Below the pieces are notes generated by a model that searched no databases, was not told the DNA's origin, and saw nothing but the letters and a program-made list of their open reading frames with translations. DNA of 15,765 nucleotides from Candidatus Cloacimonadota bacterium (lineage in GTDB: Bacteria; Cloacimonadota; Cloacimonadia; Cloacimonadales; Cloacimonadaceae). Shown here piece after piece: positions 6,309 to 14,404 of this stretch (the stretch's first letter is position 1; the number at the start of each line of letters is the position of its first letter). The stretch is taken from positions 1 to 15,765 of the forward strand of contig JAEWNJ010000018.1 of assembly GCA_023392795.1 (NCBI GenBank), in the 5' to 3' direction. The position numbers and the translations under genes were made by a program.

Positions 6309-8824
6309 AACGCATTAGCTTGCTCCTCATCATATTGCTGCTACTGACTGTTCAGCTTGGCGCCAAGCACTCAGATGAATTTTTGATAGGGACCTATTCC
6401 TACATCTTGAATCCTTTTCCCTTCTTCACGGAACACAGAGAGTTCCTGGCCAGTTATCTGCAAGATATGGGTTACAATAGCAATATCCTCGAAACGAATA
6501 TAAACGATCGGGATCTGTCAGGTTTGCTCGAAACTCTGGATCGTCACGGTATAGATGCCTGGATTATTGACAAAGGCTACACACCTGATCCCAAGAATAG
6601 CCACCACTACGTAATCGCTCCTTTGTCTACTTCAAGTTATCAGAGGTTTGAAGCCGAGTATGATAGCGAGGACGCGATCCACCCTGGAGATAACACGGAC
6701 AGTGTTTATTGGTATGCTTCCAGAAACTACTCAAATCTGCCCCGGGTTGGGCGTTCAGCGAAGCTAGGGGGAGCATCCAACGACTATGTCTGGCAGGTAC
6801 GACGTGACAAGGATAAAGCCGGATATGTAATGGGCGATCTCACCTATCGGTGGCCCAATTTTAATGGCTATAACGTTCGCATTGGCCAGGAATTTCACTT
6901 TTATACCAATAATCGCCCCAATTTGGAGGGTGAGTATCTCTGGATCACGTATCGGTTCAAAATATCAAATGTGGCTCCAGGCACCAAGGATGAAGACACG
7001 CTGGTATCTTTTCAGATGGCGGGGTATCCATTGTCACCGACAGGTTTTGCCGCCAAAGCAGAACAGGTTCAGGTGCGTTCCGGTATGGGCATTAAAGCTG
7101 AACCCGGGATAAGCTATAAGGACTACATCGAGTCAAAGGACAAAGATGGGTTCATGGAGTATACCCTGCAAGTACCCTACCAGGGTCTGCTGGAGGCAGG
7201 ACTGCTGGAACGATTGGGCTCGTCATTGCTGTATCTGGCCAATCTGAATCCCCGTATGTATTGGTCCGCCAAGTGTGATCTTGATCTCGACTATGTGGAT
7301 TTGAGAGATCAAATCAGCCATGAATTGAATACCATGGAACCAGCATATAAAAAGGCCATCCTGGATAGGGCAAAGGCAGTGGTCGGCATGGGGAAAGGGA
7401 ATGTAAGCGGATTTTACTCCTTTGACGAACCGTATCAGGGCCAGTTTGATAGCTATAGAGTTTTGGAGGAGATGCTGGCTGAGGAAGGCATCGATATGTT
7501 GACTGCCTGTTATGACTATCGCGACGGTTATTTCAAGGCTGATCGCGATCCCAGTTTTGGGTACAGGCATCTTGATTCATTCCTGAAGCAGGTAAAGCCG
7601 AAAATCTATTGTCCGGATATCTATCCCCTTCAACCCCAATACGCTTTTAATCCTGGTTCTGCCGACAAGGAGTTTATCCAGGATGTTTTGGATCGGAAAC
7701 TGCTGACTGTGTATGAAGATGGGATTCGTTATAAGCTTCAGGATCCGAAGCGAAAATTCTACCCGATCGTTCAGGCCTTTGCCAGATGGTCAAAATCTGA
7801 TCCTGATTCGTGGGGTACCTGGGTCCTTCCTCCATATGCTACGCAGAAAGCACTGCTTTATCTCCCTCTGGTCTATGGGGCAGACGGTGTGATTCACTAT
7901 CGGATGATGGCCATGCGTGATGCTGATGGTTATGGAGATTTCACCGCATTGAACACCTATCTGTCTGATGGTAAGTATGTAAAGCCATTTATGGACTCCA
8001 TTACCAGAGATGCCATCCTGCATACCAATCCCAAAGTGAAGGTATACGGAGAGACCATCCAGAATTTGAACTGGGTGGGTGCCCAACGAGTAATGACTCC
8101 CGCTAAGAAGATGACCGCTGCTCCCGCAAGTTCCTGGATCAGTAGTATGTATACAGATCAACAAGCTAAGGCACCCTATTCCGGATTCATCCAGGTGGGG
8201 CACTATCTGGATAGTGAAGATAATCCCTGGCTAATGGTTGTAAACCGAAGAGGAGACTATTTCCTTCCTGCGGAATTGGACGATGAGGATCTGGTGCACC
8301 CCGACCACTACGATAAGTATTACAGGCAGGCCGATCCCCAAACTCTGACTATTGAGTTCAAAGATTCTGCTAAAAAGAGACTGGGTAAGTACATCGGAAT
8401 GTGGGATCCTTATACAAAGGAACTGATATCCGTAAGCAATAAACTGAAGGCACATATCGAGCTTCCCGCCGGTGAAGCTGGCTTGTATCAGGTATGCCAA
8501 ACCTTGCCGCCAACGCTGAATGAAAGCATTAATCTAAAGGGAGTTACCACCATATATGGTGAGGTAGTCCTGGGCAAAAAAGCCAATCTGAAGCTCGATA
8601 AGAATAGCAAGCTGATCCTGAGCCCGGGGGCCAAATTGCTGGTATCTCCGGAAGCCAGGATTACGATGGCAGGTGTCGTGGAGCTTCAAGGCGATGCGCA
8701 GATGCAGATATTGGGTTATCTGAAAGATAAGAATCCTAAGATAGCCAAGGCTGAAGATGCCTTGTACATCGATCAATCCAAAGCCCCCAGATCGTTCTTT
8801 AAACGTCTGTTTGGGATAAAATAG
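6305..8824 (+). CDS. Exported glycoside-hydrolase-like TIM-barrel protein with beta-repeat tail
   Basis: An 839-residue protein. Residues 1-20 (MKRISLLLIILLLLTVQLGA) form a signal peptide with likely cleavage after Ala20. The middle (about 340-580) reads like a TIM-barrel glycosidase: GFYSFDEPYQG (Asp374, Glu375) after a strand, then PKIYCPDIYP, YPIVQAFARW and YGADGVIHYRMM. Around 625-732 a beta-sandwich-like segment (WLMVVNRRG; ending AGLYQV) resembles the domain that closes many glycosidases. Residues 740-805 form short alternating beta repeats (GKKANLKLDKNSKLILSPGA), a probable beta-roll. Residues 100-330 form another, unrecognised domain. The ATG at 6305 overlaps the previous stop and follows AGGGAG. 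I cannot name the family or substrate; an exported role on surface or extracellular glycan is inferred from fold-like features and the Wzz neighbour. Confidence 0.72.
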   Translation: MKRISLLLIILLLLTVQLGAKHSDEFLIGTYSYILNPFPFFTEHREFLASYLQDMGYNSNILETNINDRDLSGLLETLDRHGIDAWIIDKGYTPDPKNSHHYVIAPLSTSSYQRFEAEYDSEDAIHPGDNTDSVYWYASRNYSNLPRVGRSAKLGGASNDYVWQVRRDKDKAGYVMGDLTYRWPNFNGYNVRIGQEFHFYTNNRPNLEGEYLWITYRFKISNVAPGTKDEDTLVSFQMAGYPLSPTGFAAKAEQVQVRSGMGIKAEPGISYKDYIESKDKDGFMEYTLQVPYQGLLEAGLLERLGSSLLYLANLNPRMYWSAKCDLDLDYVDLRDQISHELNTMEPAYKKAILDRAKAVVGMGKGNVSGFYSFDEPYQGQFDSYRVLEEMLAEEGIDMLTACYDYRDGYFKADRDPSFGYRHLDSFLKQVKPKIYCPDIYPLQPQYAFNPGSADKEFIQDVLDRKLLTVYEDGIRYKLQDPKRKFYPIVQAFARWSKSDPDSWGTWVLPPYATQKALLYLPLVYGADGVIHYRMMAMRDADGYGDFTALNTYLSDGKYVKPFMDSITRDAILHTNPKVKVYGETIQNLNWVGAQRVMTPAKKMTAAPASSWISSMYTDQQAKAPYSGFIQVGHYLDSEDNPWLMVVNRRGDYFLPAELDDEDLVHPDHYDKYYRQADPQTLTIEFKDSAKKRLGKYIGMWDPYTKELISVSNKLKAHIELPAGEAGLYQVCQTLPPTLNESINLKGVTTIYGEVVLGKKANLKLDKNSKLILSPGAKLLVSPEARITMAGVVELQGDAQMQILGYLKDKNPKIAKAEDALYIDQSKAPRSFFKRLFGIK

Positions 8825-8833
8825 AGTTACATC

Positions 8834-9994
8834 ATGGAACACAAAAGCCTTGATATGTTTGAAGTGGTAAGGATCTTGAGCGCTTCGCGCTGGTTGATCA
8901 TCGGGATTGTCCTGGTGGTAGCGATAGCAGCAGTCGCGTATAGTTTGCTAACGCCGGAGATATTTAGATCGCAGGCCAGCTTCTTCGCTGTGGGAGATAG
9001 TGCTACAGAACTACCAATCGATATCCCGGGATTGTCTGGCCTGGCGTCAGGCCTTTTGGGGGGCGACAATGGATCTAAAGCGGAAAACTTCGTTACAGTG
9101 CTTCAGTCCCGCACCGTTGCGGAAGAACTGATCAGGAAGTTTGATCTGATTAGCTATTTTGAATTTGACGATCCAGACAGTCTGCTAAATCTCGATGATG
9201 CCATCATCGCTGTGCGCGAAAAAATGCTTAGCGTAGGTTTTGATACTGGTAGCGGACTGATCAAGCTCAGTGTAAAATCCAAAGATAAACAGCTCTCGCT
9301 GGACATGGTGAATCACCTGCTTGTGGTCCTGGATCAGTACAACCGAGGACATAAACTGACTCAAAGTAAGCTAAACCGCCAGTTTCTGGAGGGAAGGGTA
9401 GCTGAAGTAAAAGGGAAGCTGGATTCTTTGGTGATAGCCAATCAGAGATTTCAAGAAAGCAGTAAGGCAATCCATCTGGAATCCCAGACAATGGCTCTAA
9501 TGGATGCTTACAGCACACTCATAGCCGATGATATGAAAGCGGATATCGAGCTGCAAATGCTGCAAGCCAGCTATGACAATGATCATCCTGCAGTACGGGA
9601 AGCCGCGCTGAAGAAAAATATCATCAGCGGTAAGGTGCGTGATCTGGAAGCAAGCGGAAACACGCCTGAATACCTGATAAACATAGGGAAAATCCCTGCC
9701 GTTACTGCAGATTATCTGAGACTGGAAATGGAAACAAAAATCTACAAAAGTCTCTTTGAGTTTTTGTATCCCCAATATGAAGCAGCCCGCTTATCTGAGC
9801 TGAGAGATATGCCTACCATAGACATCCTGGATAGCCCGCGTCTGGCAGGACGAAGGGATTACCCAAAACGTGCTTTGATATGCGTGATATCTACCATTCT
9901 GGGCTTCTTCTTCGCCGTGTTTGTAGCCTTGGGCCTGGAGTTTTTAAAGCGTTTATACGCCAGACTGGTACAGAAACAGGGCATCGAAAGCTAA
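8834..9994 (+). CDS. Wzz/GumC-type polysaccharide chain-length protein
   Basis: A 386-residue inner-membrane protein with Wzz topology: a short cytoplasmic N-terminus, TM1 at about 19-39 (RWLIIGIVLVVAIAAVAYSLL), a ~300-residue periplasmic part rich in helix and coiled coil (about 170-290), and TM2 at about 347-367 preceded by the Pro-containing stretch DSPRLAGRRDYPKR. Such proteins set the length of, or help export, O-antigen, capsule or exopolysaccharide chains. No tyrosine-kinase domain is fused to it, and no Wzx, Wzy, Wza or glycosyltransferase gene is in this window. The start ATG follows only a weak AGAG site, nine nt after the upstream stop, so it may depend on read-through translation. 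A 7-bp inverted repeat (9981-9987 with 10000-10006) straddles the stop codon. Confidence 0.85.
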   Translation: MEHKSLDMFEVVRILSASRWLIIGIVLVVAIAAVAYSLLTPEIFRSQASFFAVGDSATELPIDIPGLSGLASGLLGGDNGSKAENFVTVLQSRTVAEELIRKFDLISYFEFDDPDSLLNLDDAIIAVREKMLSVGFDTGSGLIKLSVKSKDKQLSLDMVNHLLVVLDQYNRGHKLTQSKLNRQFLEGRVAEVKGKLDSLVIANQRFQESSKAIHLESQTMALMDAYSTLIADDMKADIELQMLQASYDNDHPAVREAALKKNIISGKVRDLEASGNTPEYLINIGKIPAVTADYLRLEMETKIYKSLFEFLYPQYEAARLSELRDMPTIDILDSPRLAGRRDYPKRALICVISTILGFFFAVFVALGLEFLKRLYARLVQKQGIES

Positions 9995-10047
9995 TGCCGT
10001 CGATGCACCCCTGACGATGGCCATGACATATAAAAGAAGAGAGAAAC

Positions 10048-10809
10048 ATGCATAGGTTTCAAGAACTCATAGACGTAGTAGCTGCCCTGCGGGACAGGGA
10101 CAAAGGCTGCCCCTGGGATATCAAGCAAACCCCCACTTCGCTGGTACCAAACTTCATTGAGGAGCTTTACGAAGCGGTGGAGGCTATCGAGGACCAGGAT
10201 GATCCCGCGCTTTGTGAAGAACTGGGCGATCTCATGCTGCACATCGTGTTTCAGGTTCAGATTGCATCCGAAAACGAAGCTTTCACGATGGACGATGTAC
10301 TCCTCGCCATTGTAAACAAATTGATCCGCCGGCATCCGCACGTCTTTGGCGATCTGGATATCCAGACTGCTGAAGGAGTGAAGATGAATTGGGAACGCAT
10401 CAAAAAGGCGGAAAAGAAGGATCGCGAGAGCGTATTGGATGGCATTCCCCGGGCTCTGCCTGCCCTCATCAAAGCTCAGCGCACCCAGGAGAAAGCCGCA
10501 TCCGTGGGCTTTGACTGGCCTGATCTGAAGCCCATTCTGGCCAAGCTGGACGAAGAGCGTGAAGAGCTGATGGAAGCGATCGCGGCTGAAGATCAGGATG
10601 CCATCAAGGATGAACTGGGTGATCTGCTCTTTACCGTGGTCAATCTCTCCCGCAAACTCGGCATTGATGCTGAAGCCGCGCTGAACGGGACCACTGCCAA
10701 GTTTTACCGCCGCTTCCGCTATGTGGAAGAGCAGTACAAAACGGGAGATATTCACAATGCCAGCCTCGAAGAACTCGACTGTCACTGGGAAGCCGCGAAA
10801 GAGCACTAA
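10048..10809 (+). CDS. mazG: Nucleoside triphosphate pyrophosphohydrolase MazG
   Basis: A 253-residue cytoplasmic house-cleaning enzyme that hydrolyses nucleoside triphosphates, including non-canonical ones, to monophosphate and pyrophosphate. Two tandem MazG domains are visible. The first has the family start CPWDIKQTPTSL, then EELYEAVEA (Glu38, Glu39, Glu42) and EELGD (Glu58, Asp61). The second has EEREELMEA (169-177) and DELGD (Glu189, Asp192). The linker region KLIRRHPHVFGD is typical of full-length bacterial MazG. Length is normal. The start follows AAGAGAG and lies 53 nt after the Wzz-like gene, a gap that could hold a weak internal promoter, though no convincing one is seen. Its 3' end overlaps the start of the histidine kinase. 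Confidence 0.97.
   Translation: MHRFQELIDVVAALRDRDKGCPWDIKQTPTSLVPNFIEELYEAVEAIEDQDDPALCEELGDLMLHIVFQVQIASENEAFTMDDVLLAIVNKLIRRHPHVFGDLDIQTAEGVKMNWERIKKAEKKDRESVLDGIPRALPALIKAQRTQEKAASVGFDWPDLKPILAKLDEEREELMEAIAAEDQDAIKDELGDLLFTVVNLSRKLGIDAEAALNGTTAKFYRRFRYVEEQYKTGDIHNASLEELDCHWEAAKEH
10743..10746 (+). promoter_or_regulatory. Ribosome binding site for the histidine kinase inside mazG
   Basis: GGAG lies ten bases upstream of the ATG at 10757, within the mazG coding sequence. It favours this start over an in-frame ATG at 10721. No ATG, GTG or TTG start is seen in this frame between the mazG stop and the first membrane segment. Confidence 0.5.
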
Positions 10810-12313
10810 TCGCTATCATGGTCTGCGGCTCTATCTGGTCTTCTCTTCGCTGATCATCTTTATCTTTTTCGCTGTCTACACTCAGTTTCTGATCCAGAAG
10901 GCACGCCATGAACAGGAGTATGTACCCCGCATTTTCGCTCAGTATATCGCCTATACCGATGGCTATTTGCGCGCGGGTGAAAAATACGCCCAGTTGCTCA
11001 CGGAAGTTAGCTCCAAGTATCTGCAGTTTACCGCCAAGAAGGATTTCCAACAGCAGCTTTGGGACTACATCTCCACCGAGTTCATGCAGGAGAATCCCAT
11101 CCCCATCATCATCACCGATGCCAGTCTGCAGCCCCTTTTGTGGAAGAATGTCCCTGTTTCCGCAGATACCCTATATGCAGACTTAAGCTCCTCTTCACAG
11201 GTGCGTCTGGGCAATCTGATGAATCAGATGATTCAGACACCTTTGGTGGACGACACTGTGCTCACCGGCTTCGCCTTTTATGGAAAGCCCATTTCCTTCG
11301 AGCAGTTTATCAAGAATATCGATTACAGCATCATCGTTACCGACCGCAATAAAGAACCGCTCTACTGGCGCAACGTGGGAATATCGGAAAACGTGCGTTA
11401 CAGCTCTTTGGCGATGCCCCGACAGTATGAACTGATGCAAAAGCGACAGAGCATGACCGAGATTCCTCTTTCAAATGAGGCAGATTCCCTGGGCTTCATC
11501 TATTTCAGCAATCCTCAATCCCTTTCCTACATCCGCTACATCATCATATTGGAGCTGTTTTTGGCACTCATGGTGGTCTTTTTCGGCTCTTACGGTTTTC
11601 TCCTGCTTCGTCGCAGCGAAAAGGACACTCTGTGGATCTCCCTGGCCAAAGAAACCGCGCATCAATTTGGCACCCCCATTACTTCGCTGATGGGCTGGAT
11701 CGATTATATCTCCGAAAGCCCGGCGGAAGGGGTGCAGCGTCCTGATATGTCCAAGATCGTCGATTTCATGCGGGCTGACCTGAAACACCTGCAAAATATC
11801 GCCTCCCGCTTCGGAAAAGTGGGCAGCATCACCAAGCTGGAATCCCATGATCTGCATCATATCCTCTATGACACGGTGGAATACTTCCGGCACCGCATGC
11901 CGCATCTGGGTTCCCGCATCGATATCCATCTGATCAGTAAAATCGAGAATGTGCAGGTGATGATGGATCTGGAACTAATCAAGTGGACCTTGGAAAACCT
12001 GATTAAAAACTGCGTGGACGCCATGACCGGGAAAGGCGGGAACATCATCATCACTGCCACGCAAAAGGATTCCTTTGTCTATGTCCATATCCGCGACGAA
12101 GGCAAAGGCATCCCCCGCGGCCAGTGGAAAAAGATCTTCGATCCCGGAGTCACCACCAAAACCCGCGGTTGGGGATTGGGACTCAGCCTCGCCAAACGCA
12201 TCATCGAAGAGTATCACGAAGGACGCATCCGCGTGCTGGAAAGTGCCATCAATGAAGGCACCACGATCGAGATCAAACTGAAAGCCAGCCAACCGAAAAA
12301 GGGGGTATCATGA
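10757..12313 (+). CDS. Membrane sensor histidine kinase
   Basis: A 518-residue (from 10757) two-component sensor that autophosphorylates on His and passes phosphate to a response regulator. TM1 is about 24-46 and TM2 about 262-284. Between them lies a ~215-residue extracytoplasmic sensor in which two PAS-like stretches echo each other: PIPIIITDASLQPLLWKNV (114-132) and DYSIIVTDRNKEPLYWRNV (189-207). The kinase core has the H-box KETAHQFGTPITSLMGW (His302), N-box ENLIKNCVDAM (Asn418), G1 DEGKGIP (447-453), F-box IFDPGVTTK and G2 GWGLGLSLA (471-479), so it should be active. The AHQFGTP form is common in Bacteroidetes-type kinases. No response regulator is adjacent, making it an orphan here. It overlaps mazG by 53 nt and nnr by an ATGA junction. 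Confidence 0.93.
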   Translation: MPASKNSTVTGKPRKSTNRYHGLRLYLVFSSLIIFIFFAVYTQFLIQKARHEQEYVPRIFAQYIAYTDGYLRAGEKYAQLLTEVSSKYLQFTAKKDFQQQLWDYISTEFMQENPIPIIITDASLQPLLWKNVPVSADTLYADLSSSSQVRLGNLMNQMIQTPLVDDTVLTGFAFYGKPISFEQFIKNIDYSIIVTDRNKEPLYWRNVGISENVRYSSLAMPRQYELMQKRQSMTEIPLSNEADSLGFIYFSNPQSLSYIRYIIILELFLALMVVFFGSYGFLLLRRSEKDTLWISLAKETAHQFGTPITSLMGWIDYISESPAEGVQRPDMSKIVDFMRADLKHLQNIASRFGKVGSITKLESHDLHHILYDTVEYFRHRMPHLGSRIDIHLISKIENVQVMMDLELIKWTLENLIKNCVDAMTGKGGNIIITATQKDSFVYVHIRDEGKGIPRGQWKKIFDPGVTTKTRGWGLGLSLAKRIIEEYHEGRIRVLESAINEGTTIEIKLKASQPKKGVS

Positions 12314-13803
12314 ACTACATCGTCACGCGAGCGCAAATGCGATATCAGGATACGCGAACCATCGAAGAAGCAGGCGTTAGCTCCGCTATACTGATGGAAA
12401 CCGCCGGGGCGCGCTGCGCCGATCTGATCCTGAGAGAATACTCTCTGGAGCCCTGCAGTGATATCCTGGTAATCTGCGGACATGGCAATAACGGCGGGGA
12501 CGGCATGGTGATCGCCAGACACCTTTTCTGTGCGGGCCACAGGACATCCATTATGCTTCCCGATCCAGGTCCGATGAGCCCCGAGACCGAGGCTAATCTG
12601 ATGATCTGCAGGAATCTGGGTATTGAAATCCATGAGACCGATGATGCGGATGAACTGGATATCGAGGATTTCGCCCTGATCATCGATGCGCTTTATGGTA
12701 TCGGTTTCAAGGGTGAACTAAAGCCCGATCTTGAGTTTCTGACGGAGTACATCAATGGCTTGTCCTGCCCCATGGTCGCCATCGACATCCCCTCAGGTAT
12801 AGATGCCAATACAGGCACGGGCACTGCCTTTAGAGCAGATCTCACCATCGCCATCGAAGCATACAAGTTTGGTCATTTCCTGGCCCAGGGTCCCGCCCAT
12901 TGCGGCCGATTGAGACTGGTACCGATTGGTGTCCCGCGCATTTACAAAGATGATTGCCACGCCCTTGTGTTGCATCCGGAAGATCTCACTCTCCCCCATC
13001 GGGAAGTAAGCGCGCACAAGGGTCAATTTGGCAGAGTGCTGCTCTTTGGCGGCAGTCCGGATTACCCGGGTAGCATCATGCTGAGCGCAAAGGCTGCCCT
13101 GAAAAGCGGTGCCGGCTTGATTTACCTCTATTCCAGAGCAGAAAACCTGATGTTTTACGCTGGCTGCGGTGAGATCATGCCCCGCGCCATTAGCACCGAT
13201 CAGGATGGAATGCCGGATCAGGAAGCCTTGGAAAGCGCTATTAATACCGCCACAGCGATTGTTGTGGGTCCAGGCATGGGACAGGATGCCTTTGCGCACA
13301 AAGTGCTTGAAACGGTGCTTAAATGCAGTTCTGTGCCCACGGTCATCGACGCCGATGCCATCAGTCTGATCGCCAGAGATCCCGGGTTGCGGGAATTGAT
13401 GGACAAAGAGCATTTCATCCTCACACCTCACAAGGGAGAGTTTTGCCGCCTGATGAATCTGGAAATGGAGGAGCTGGACAAGGACCTCATTGCCCGGATC
13501 GAAGCTTTCCGCGCCAGGCATCGCTGCAAACTGCTGCTCAAAGATCATCGCAGCATCTATGCCGATCAGGACTGGATCCTCGTACTGGTTTCCGGGAACG
13601 ACGCTTTGGCCACCGGCGGTAGCGGAGATGTGTTATCCGGCATCATTGCATCATTTGCCGCGCAGGGATTGGAATCCCATATTGCTGCCAGCTCCGCCTC
13701 GTTATTGATGGGGAAAACTGCGGAAATGCTCTGCAAGAGCAGGCACAGCTACAGCGTTCGCCCCTCTGATATTATTGAACACCTTGGAGATAAAGATGAG
13801 TAA
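12310..13803 (+). CDS. nnr: Bifunctional NAD(P)HX epimerase/dehydratase
   Basis: A 497-residue metabolite-repair enzyme that returns hydrated NADH or NADPH to the usable form. The N-terminal half (to about 215) is the NAD(P)HX epimerase: GHGNNGGDGMVIAR (57-70), DALYGIG (Asp127) and AIDIPSGIDANTG (157-169). The C-terminal half is the ADP/ATP-dependent dehydratase, a ribokinase-like fold: HKGQFGRVLLFGGS (236-249), VVGPGMG (318-324), VIDADA (345-350), LTPHKGEF (371-378) and GNDALATGGSGD (catalytic Asp440). Length and fusion order are the usual bacterial ones. The ATG overlaps the kinase stop and follows a strong GGGGG site. Its 3' end overlaps the next gene by 8 nt. Confidence 0.97.
   Translation: MNYIVTRAQMRYQDTRTIEEAGVSSAILMETAGARCADLILREYSLEPCSDILVICGHGNNGGDGMVIARHLFCAGHRTSIMLPDPGPMSPETEANLMICRNLGIEIHETDDADELDIEDFALIIDALYGIGFKGELKPDLEFLTEYINGLSCPMVAIDIPSGIDANTGTGTAFRADLTIAIEAYKFGHFLAQGPAHCGRLRLVPIGVPRIYKDDCHALVLHPEDLTLPHREVSAHKGQFGRVLLFGGSPDYPGSIMLSAKAALKSGAGLIYLYSRAENLMFYAGCGEIMPRAISTDQDGMPDQEALESAINTATAIVVGPGMGQDAFAHKVLETVLKCSSVPTVIDADAISLIARDPGLRELMDKEHFILTPHKGEFCRLMNLEMEELDKDLIARIEAFRARHRCKLLLKDHRSIYADQDWILVLVSGNDALATGGSGDVLSGIIASFAAQGLESHIAASSASLLMGKTAEMLCKSRHSYSVRPSDIIEHLGDKDE
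13786..13789 (+). promoter_or_regulatory. Ribosome binding site for the molybdopterin-domain gene
   Basis: GGAG sits six bases upstream of the ATG at 13796, inside the nnr 3' end. It selects this ATG over a TTG at 13775. Confidence 0.7.
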
Positions 13804-14404
13804 GCTTTCCAATATGAATACCCCGATTTTCTGGGCAGAAGGCCACCCTGGTCGTTTAGACCGTGAACAGTGGACTCTGGAGATCACCGGCGCCTGCAGC
13901 GAACCTCGCGTTTTTAGCTGGCAGGATTTGATGGCGATGTCCCCGGTAAGCGTGGAAGGACGCCTTACCAGCGTTACCCGTTGGTCAGTGTTTGGTTCCT
14001 GGACCGGGATTCCCATATCCGATCTCCTTTCCGGGGTAAAGATGCTCCCTTCCTGCAAGTACATCCGCTTCTGGTCGGTGGGCATGGTCTACGATACCTC
14101 CATCCCGCTCCATACTGCGCAAAGAGAGAAATCGCTGGTAGCCTGGGCTTTTGACGATGAACTATTGGACGAAAACTACGGCGGTCCCCTGCGCGCCTTT
14201 ATCCCTTACCTTTGGGGTTACAAATCGGCAAAGAGCATTGTCAAAATGGAGCTTATGGAGCACTACGTCCCCGGTTTCTGGGAATTGCGGGGTTACACCG
14301 ACAGCGGGCAGATCGAAGCCGGCCCCTGCCGTGATATCAATGACGGCGGCAAGCTCAAGGAAATAGCCGGCGAGGATGAAGTAACGGGTTTTATCACCAA
14401 ATGA
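13796..14404 (+). CDS. Sulfite-oxidase-family molybdopterin-domain protein with Ser at the Mo-Cys position
   Basis: A 202-residue protein made almost entirely of one SUOX-type oxidoreductase domain. Recognisable parts are LDREQWTLEITGACSEPRVFSWQDL-like opening strands (21-45), TSVTRWSVFGSWTGIPISDL (58-77) and the closing block PLRAFIPYLWGYKSAK (131-146) followed by GFWELRGYTDSGQIE. In family members the TRWS/TGWS motif is preceded by a Cys that ligates molybdenum (CVTGWS); here that residue is Ser59 (AGC, 13970-13972). The protein may bind the cofactor differently, be inactive, or have a non-redox role. There is no Tat or Sec signal, so it is probably cytoplasmic, unlike MsrP/YedY. It overlaps nnr by 8 nt, and its stop overlaps the transporter start (ATGA). 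Confidence 0.85.
   Translation: MSKLSNMNTPIFWAEGHPGRLDREQWTLEITGACSEPRVFSWQDLMAMSPVSVEGRLTSVTRWSVFGSWTGIPISDLLSGVKMLPSCKYIRFWSVGMVYDTSIPLHTAQREKSLVAWAFDDELLDENYGGPLRAFIPYLWGYKSAKSIVKMELMEHYVPGFWELRGYTDSGQIEAGPCRDINDGGKLKEIAGEDEVTGFITK

Noticed and set aside
9981..10006. 7-bp inverted repeat across the Wzz-like stop codon as a terminator
   Set aside because: No T tract follows, and mazG begins 41 nt later in the same direction.
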